From positions 1-9,690 of the forward strand of contig JANMDR010000187.1 of NCBI GenBank assembly GCA_031376425.1: a stretch of 9,690 nucleotides of DNA, read 5' to 3'. The notes beneath the pieces were generated by a model. The model was given only the letters and a program-made list of their open reading frames with translations. It ran no database searches and was not told the DNA's origin. This DNA is from JANMDR01 sp031376425. Its GTDB lineage: Bacteria; Pseudomonadota; Gammaproteobacteria; Burkholderiales; Usitatibacteraceae. How positions within the stretch are numbered: the stretch's first letter is position 1; every line of letters begins with the position of its first letter. Position numbers and translations under genes: made by a program. Shown piece by piece: positions 7,221 to 9,690 of the stretch.

Positions 7221-7270
7221 CTAAAACAAGAACTCGCCTGAAGATACTATAAAGTAGGGCATCTTCAGGC
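7221..7270 (-). terminator. Probable intrinsic terminator of the DUF6265 gene
   Basis: A perfect 10-bp inverted repeat, GCCTGAAGAT at 7236-7245 and ATCTTCAGGC at 7261-7270, flanks a 15 nt loop in which CTA (7247-7249) and TAG (7255-7257) can extend the stem. On the minus strand the hairpin begins 19 nt after the DUF6265 stop and is followed by a T-rich stretch (7221-7235 read in reverse, 8 T of 15). This fits a rho-independent terminator, although the T tract is interrupted. On the plus strand no T run follows, so it is probably one-directional. Confidence 0.6.
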
Positions 7271-7289
7271 AGATAAAGCTCTAAAATTA

Positions 7290-7754
7290 CTATTGCTTCA
7301 CGGCCTGAAAAGTCCATTCCATTGCTCGCGCTTTATTCTGCATCGTGCCTTCGATCCGCGCCTTTAACGTGCCGTCTGCTTCTAGCGAGTAAATAATTCT
7401 GTGAGGAAAATCATGTGCTAAATTTTCGAACACTACCCGTTTCTCCCCCATTTCTTTGAGCTTGAATTCAACGGGCGTTTTGCCACCCGGACTTGCAAAA
7501 TAGGAAAGACCCGTTGGCGTTACTGCAATGCGCAAAAATTCATAAGACGTTCCACGCTTTGCGGACGTGGTCAAATTTATCGCCGCCATCATATTGCCGC
7601 TAGGCCCTAGCCAGCTTTCCTGTACCAGTGCACCTTCCTGTTTTTGCGCCCACGTGCCCGCCATCCAGACAAGCTTTTCTATTTCTTGAGCGCGCACAGG
7701 AAAGGCCAGAAGCAATACCGTTAGACCAAGAGCCGACCATAATTTATCTTTCAT
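7290..7754 (-). CDS. Secreted DUF6265-family protein of unknown function
   Basis: This is a 154-residue protein with a clear signal peptide: charged start MKDK, hydrophobic core to about residue 20, and probable cleavage after VRA (Ala22). No cysteine is present for lipidation, so a soluble periplasmic protein is expected. The mature part has the features of the DUF6265 family: LVWMAGTW near its start, ESWLGPSGNMM, then FENLAHDFPHRIIY and a C-terminal GTMQNKARAMEWTF. The overall look is a small lipocalin-like beta barrel, but this is inference and no activity is known. The ATG start is supported by AAAGGA (7763-7768) with 8 nt spacing. The gene is 99 nt downstream of the AraC-type gene on the same strand and is followed by a probable terminator. 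It could be a regulatory target of that neighbour. Confidence 0.85.
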   Translation of the reverse strand: MKDKLWSALGLTVLLLAFPVRAQEIEKLVWMAGTWAQKQEGALVQESWLGPSGNMMAAINLTTSAKRGTSYEFLRIAVTPTGLSYFASPGGKTPVEFKLKEMGEKRVVFENLAHDFPHRIIYSLEADGTLKARIEGTMQNKARAMEWTFQAVKQ

Positions 7755-7762
7755 GCGTGTTT

Positions 7763-7768
7763 TCCTTT
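7763..7768 (-). promoter_or_regulatory. Ribosome binding site of the DUF6265 gene
   Basis: Read on the minus strand the sequence is AAAGGA, 8 nt before the ATG at 7754. It is a good match to the Shine-Dalgarno consensus and fixes the start of the signal peptide. Confidence 0.7.
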
Positions 7769-7853
7769 AAGTGTTGTTGATAATTCAAAGCTGCTACCAG
7801 TACACTTATAGATAGTTTTTCTAACTGCGTATTGTATGAATACGACATTGCCG
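7769..7853 (-). promoter_or_regulatory. Intergenic region with possible promoter or operator of the DUF6265 gene
   Basis: The gap between the AraC-type gene and the DUF6265 gene is 99 nt and AT-rich in its middle. On the minus strand it contains GTATTCATAC, a short palindrome with a 2 nt centre, and AGTTAGAAAAACT, a second small inverted repeat followed by TATAAG that could be part of a -10 box. None of these makes a convincing sigma70 promoter by eye. The region is the natural place for a DUF6265 promoter. Confidence 0.3.
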
Positions 7854-8684
7854 TTAACGCTCGTTGGCAACATCACCGCCTATCATTGCCGAACCGAATC
7901 CTTGTAAGGCATTCAAAAAAGCATGTGGAGTTTGACCAGAAAATCGCTTGAAATCACGGATCATATGAGGCTGGTCAAAATAGCCAGCGTCAATTGCCGT
8001 TAATACGCCTAAATTGGATTGTTCTACTAAATCAAATACGCGCCGAAAACGAAAAATACTCGCCAATAGGCGTGGTGGAAAACCCACTTCATTTAAGAAA
8101 CGACGCTCAAGCTGACGCGACGAAAGTTCGCACTGATCGGCTATGTCATCAACTGTAATCTTTCCTGCATGACGCTGTAATAACGCGACACCATGCGCAA
8201 CTGCCCGATCAGGTACTACGCGCTGGTAAGTGATTTTTCGTCGCAAAAAGCGCTCTATTATTTGCACTCGCGCGTGGTTATTACAGGCAGTACGCACTGC
8301 ATCAATTACGTTGCCGCCGTCTTGTGCCCATACCTGCGTAAGGTCGAGCCGCGCATTGGGCGTATCACGCATCGACATTCCCAAAAAAATACGGGCGCCC
8401 GCAGGTTGTAGTCGCACACCAATCATGCCCGCCTGCAGGCTCGGTTGTAACAGCAAAGGCTGCGACAATTGGCCTGCAAACAGAAAACGCGGCTGCCGTT
8501 CTAATTTACCGCTGGCGTTCACTTCATGACAATGCTGTCCGTAGTGCAAGATAATTTCGGGGCAACCATCGGGCACCACACGTTGCACACCTGCTGATCC
8601 ATCGTCAGGCGATGCGTCAAAAGTCCAAATACAGCGCACATAATTAGCTAGTTCGGCGTGCGGGGGACGTTCGCTATATTGCAT
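7854..8684 (-). CDS. AraC-family transcriptional regulator with DUF6597 N-terminal domain
   Basis: This 276-residue predicted DNA-binding regulator has an N-terminal domain (about 1-130) of DUF6597 type, marked by RVVPDGCPEIILHYG at 35-49 and by GVRLQPAGARIFLG at 89-102. This domain probably senses a ligand, which is unknown. The C-terminal AraC/XylS module carries two helix-turn-helix units. The first is near 176-197 (ITVDDIADQCELSSRQLERRF). The second is near 225-250 (LGVLTAIDAGYFDQPHMIRDFKRFSGQTP), including the conserved GYFDQPHMIRDFKRFSG stretch. The ATG lies only 5 nt after the serC stop, and GGA in the last serC codon could serve as its ribosome site, so it is probably translated from the serC transcript. 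A gene 99 nt downstream (DUF6265) is a candidate target. Confidence 0.93.
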   Translation of the reverse strand: MQYSERPPHAELANYVRCIWTFDASPDDGSAGVQRVVPDGCPEIILHYGQHCHEVNASGKLERQPRFLFAGQLSQPLLLQPSLQAGMIGVRLQPAGARIFLGMSMRDTPNARLDLTQVWAQDGGNVIDAVRTACNNHARVQIIERFLRRKITYQRVVPDRAVAHGVALLQRHAGKITVDDIADQCELSSRQLERRFLNEVGFPPRLLASIFRFRRVFDLVEQSNLGVLTAIDAGYFDQPHMIRDFKRFSGQTPHAFLNALQGFGSAMIGGDVANER

Positions 8685-8689
8685 TAAGC

Positions 8690-9690
8690 TTATCCGTGCC
8701 GCGCTGCAAAATCCCGCATAAACGCCACCAAAACTTGCACAGATTCTAACGACACGGCGTTATATATAGAAGCGCGTAATCCGCCTACGGCCTTGTGACC
8801 TTTCAAGCCGGAAAGCCCTGCTGTTTGGGCTTCTTCGAGGAATTTTGGCAACAAATTCTCGTCGCGCATAAAATACGCAATATTCATTCTCGACCGATTT
8901 TCAACCGCAACGTCACAACGATAAAAACCGTTGGAACCATCAATCGCATGATAGAGCAATTGTGCTTTAGCGATATTTTGTTTTTCGATTGCCGCGACTC
9001 CGCCTTGCGCTAATAGCCACTTAAATGTGAGCCCTGCCAAGTAGACGGCGAAGGTGGGCGGTGTATTGAGCATCCAATCATTTTTAGCTTGGAGGGTGTA
9101 ATCAAAAACCGATGGTGTGTGAGGGTGTGCGCCGCCTAATAAATCGCGACGGACAATGACAAACGTCAATCCTGATGGGCCGATATTTTTTTGCGCACCG
9201 CCATAGATGCAGCCATAGCGAGATACATCAATGGGTCGCGATAAAATATGCGACGACATATCGGCAACGATGGGCACGCCGTCAGCGGCAAGTGGTTCAT
9301 CAAAAATCTCCACGCCATGAATTGTTTCATTGCTACAGATGTGCCGATACGCCGCATCTGTATTGGCTTTCCAACTTGCTTCTATAGGCGAATAAGTAAA
9401 ATTTCTATCTTCACTGCTAGCAATAACACTAGGCTGACAATACTTCGCGGCTTCCACTGCCGCACCTTTTGACCAATGGCCATTTACGACGTAGTCAGCG
9501 CTGGTTTTACCACGCAATAAATTTAACGGGATAAACGAAAACTCGCCTTTGCCGCCGCCTTGCAAAAACAGCACTGCATACTCCTCACTGATGCCAAGGA
9601 GCTTGCGGAAATCAGCTTCTGCTGTTTGTGCTACTTCCATAAACACTTTACCGCGATGGCTCATTTCCATCACCGACATTCCTGTGCCAG
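8690..9690 (-). CDS. serC: Phosphoserine aminotransferase, 5' end off the window
   Basis: This PLP enzyme of the class-V aminotransferase fold transfers the amino group of glutamate to 3-phosphohydroxypyruvate in serine synthesis and also serves pyridoxal phosphate synthesis. The frame runs off the right edge; Gly-Thr-Gly precedes the Met at 9679, matching the GTSVMEVSHRGK region of E. coli SerC near residue 35, so about 30 N-terminal residues are missing and the Met at 9679 is not the true start. Numbered from that Met, the PLP-binding lysine is Lys164 in GGAQKNIGPSG. Other hallmarks are QGGGKGEF at 40-47, NETIHGVEI at 117-125, SSHILSRPIDVSRYG at 142-156, NTPPTFAVYLAGL at 205-217, and GHKAVGGLRASIYNA at 294-308 near the end. 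No defect is visible. The AraC-type gene follows after 5 nt. Confidence 0.96.
   Translation of the reverse strand, partial: GTGMSVMEMSHRGKVFMEVAQTAEADFRKLLGISEEYAVLFLQGGGKGEFSFIPLNLLRGKTSADYVVNGHWSKGAAVEAAKYCQPSVIASSEDRNFTYSPIEASWKANTDAAYRHICSNETIHGVEIFDEPLAADGVPIVADMSSHILSRPIDVSRYGCIYGGAQKNIGPSGLTFVIVRRDLLGGAHPHTPSVFDYTLQAKNDWMLNTPPTFAVYLAGLTFKWLLAQGGVAAIEKQNIAKAQLLYHAIDGSNGFYRCDVAVENRSRMNIAYFMRDENLLPKFLEEAQTAGLSGLKGHKAVGGLRASIYNAVSLESVQVLVAFMRDFAARHG

Noticed and set aside
126..7309. GCCTGAA or its complement occurs six times (near 126, 180, 3007, 7236, 7264 and 7303), recalling the CTGAA core of Neisseriaceae DNA uptake sequences
   Set aside because: The flanking bases differ at every copy except the hairpin arms, so no conserved 10- to 12-mer exists; most copies sit in codons. 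Only a genome-wide count could revive this.
9677..9679. ATG at 9679 (minus strand) as the start of serC
   Set aside because: The frame continues upstream through Gly-Thr-Gly to the window edge and matches an internal position of SerC, so the true start lies outside.

Overview
The window looks like ordinary chromosomal DNA from a Gram-negative proteobacterium, most likely a betaproteobacterium of moderate GC content. This is inferred from protein family resemblance only: a membrane ETF:quinone oxidoreductase, an AttH/LolCDE-like ABC locus, a beta-type SerC and a DUF6597 AraC regulator. No rRNA, tRNA, CRISPR array, insertion sequence or phage gene was seen. Nine genes fill nearly all of the sequence, and both outermost genes are cut by the window edges.

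Left block, plus strand (1-6504): the C-terminal three quarters of electron transfer flavoprotein-ubiquinone oxidoreductase; a small two-CBS-domain protein; then a tight three-gene cassette of ABC ATPase, an 860-residue FtsX-type permease and a secreted AttH/CrtC-like lipocalin-fold protein; and last a PIN-domain protein. Gaps are 40 and 11 nt, then overlaps of 8 and 1 nt, then a 20 nt gap. The cassette matches the AttEFGH layout, with AttF and AttG apparently represented by one permease. By analogy with LolCDE and MacB, the ATPase and permease would move a lipid or lipophilic molecule out of the inner membrane, with the exported AttH-like protein as partner. The substrate cannot be read from the sequence.

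Right block, minus strand (6516-9690): read in the direction of transcription it is serC (5' end off the window), an AraC-family regulator starting 5 nt after serC, a 99 nt gap, a secreted DUF6265 protein ending in a probable intrinsic terminator, a 225 nt gap, and a VanY/LdcB-type M15 peptidase with no export signal. This block converges with the left block, with only 11 nt between the PIN and peptidase stop codons.

I did not find a clearly new system. The points most worth a second look are the ATPase-permease-AttH cassette with its CBS and PIN neighbours, three consecutive non-ATG starts in that cassette, an orphan PIN gene with an uncertain start, and serC joined to an AraC regulator rather than the pheA neighbour common in related genomes.
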